64,000 bases of DNA from Diphasiastrum complanatum (Eukaryota; Streptophyta; Lycopodiopsida; Lycopodiales; Lycopodiaceae). Below are positions 63,268-64,000 of this stretch, piece by piece. Positions within the stretch are counted from its first letter, which is position 1. Every line of letters starts with the position of its first letter. The position numbers were made by a program, and so were the translations under genes. Where the stretch lies: NCBI GenBank assembly GCA_029204225.1, contig CM055092.1:46012087-46076086 (forward strand), given 5' to 3'. The notes beneath the pieces were generated by a model. It was given only the letters and a program-made list of their open reading frames with translations, had not been told where the DNA came from and searched no databases.

Positions 63268-63362
63268 TCGATTTGAGCAGAAGATCGAAAAATTCAAGAT
63301 GGAATTTTCTAGAATTTTTCGATACCGGATTGACTCAAAAATTTCTATATTTTTTGAGTCGG
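63268..63362 (+). repeat. Dispersed repeat, copy 2
   Basis: The plus-strand counterpart of 44620-44715, sharing GAGCAGAAGATCGAAAAATT and GATACCGGATTGACTCAAAAA. Downstream at 63441-63553 the phrase GAATGAAAATATGGGTGCCA recurs about three times in decaying form. Confidence 0.7.
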
Positions 63363-63683
63363 TGTATAGTTTTCGAGACCATCTTCAAATTCGAATCAAG
63401 AAAAATAGCAAAATGTTTGCATATGCATTCCTTCCACAAGAATGAAAATATGGGTGCCATCTCCAATTATGAACGCCATCTTCACATTGGAATGGAAATA
63501 TGAGTGCCAACTACCTATTGGAATGAAAAAATGAGCGGCATTTTCAAATTGAATCAAGCATACAAGCATGGAGATTGGATTGATCGTACAGAGTATATAT
63601 AATCAAAGATGAGTATTTTGCTTTGCTTCATAGAATTTGTTCATAGTACTTTGATGCATATGATTACTCTATTGTTTTTTCTG

Positions 63684-64000
63684 ATGACAACATTGTATCA
63701 TCTACATGTGGATATCCCTATTGATTTGGCACCTTTGCAGAGAAGCGGAGGCAAAGGAATTCAAATATCTGCTAAGGATCGTTCTCGTTATAGGGCAAAA
63801 GGAAAGAAAAACTTGGATTTGTGGTCAACATTATATCCACAAGATCCAAGCACTTTGACACATCCCACATTCTCCTCAATAACTCATTTAGTTACATGGA
63901 TATGCAATGGGCATAGTGGATTACTAGGATATTGTGAAAGATTGCAGAACCATGGAAAACAACTTTATATGAATAAAGTTCACTTTTTAGAAGGTGAGTT
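63684..64000 (+). CDS. Possible exon of an unrecognised gene, open at window end
   Basis: From ATG 63684 (MTTLYHLHVDIPIDLAPLQR) the frame is open for 103 codons, to about 63992. There GAAG is followed by GTGAGTT, a strong donor. The content is basic and mixed (KDRSRYRAKGKKNLDLW; LVTWICNGHSGLLGYCERLQ). I do not recognise it. It lies near a repeat, so it could be part of a transposon. The true start may be an acceptor upstream. Confidence 0.35.
   Translation, partial: MTTLYHLHVDIPIDLAPLQRSGGKGIQISAKDRSRYRAKGKKNLDLWSTLYPQDPSTLTHPTFSSITHLVTWICNGHSGLLGYCERLQNHGKQLYMNKVHFLEGE

Overview
This window is nuclear DNA of a land plant, probably a seed plant with a large, transposon-rich genome. The evidence is GT-AG introns of up to 7 kb, plant-type LTR retrotransposons primed by tRNA-iMet, long (GA)n/(CT)n/(AC)n microsatellites, and two plant gene families that can be read exon by exon. 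I cannot fix the species; long introns and old nested insertions would suit a gymnosperm or an early-diverging angiosperm.

Positions 1-19857 (minus strand) hold most of a PIE1/SWR1-type Swi2/Snf2 ATPase gene. Nine exons with consistent splice phases can be read, from the start codon at 19857 through the HSA domain and acidic linkers to the split ATPase; the C-terminus lies beyond base 1. Its sixth coding intron carries a 6.4-kb Ty3/gypsy chromovirus (9215-15592) in antisense orientation with both LTRs, a tRNA-iMet primer site and GAAAA target duplications.

Positions about 21100-36125 are a nest of broken retroelements. They comprise a gag relic, a Ty3 copy (A) whose gag-to-RT half is inverted relative to its RT-to-integrase half, an older Ty3 element (B) whose gag is split by a younger, internally deleted member of A's family (C, 26751-31310, target duplication GCTGG), a LINE fragment, and a Ty1/copia reverse transcriptase/RNase H remnant.

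Positions 36812-38992 (minus) appear to hold a small unrecognised five-exon gene with a 30-nt microexon that has a mutated tandem copy. A tRNA-derived SINE and another copia relic follow (39.6-43 kb).

Positions 45.9-49.1 kb are the oddest part. An intronless centromeric-histone-H3-like pseudogene (minus, three in-frame TAG codons) is fused in frame to an unrecognised extension. It faces an inverted-repeat island made of nine alternating copies of a 16-bp motif around seven perfect CACGTG boxes, and beyond that a plus-strand gene relic that I do not recognise.

Positions 50-58 kb are mostly gene-free AT-rich DNA with microsatellites, a copia relic and degenerate repeats. Positions 58010-60266 (minus) hold a complete four-exon class III acid phosphatase (HAD superfamily) with an N-terminal membrane segment. 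The last 3.7 kb hold diverged repeats and a possible exon open to the window end.
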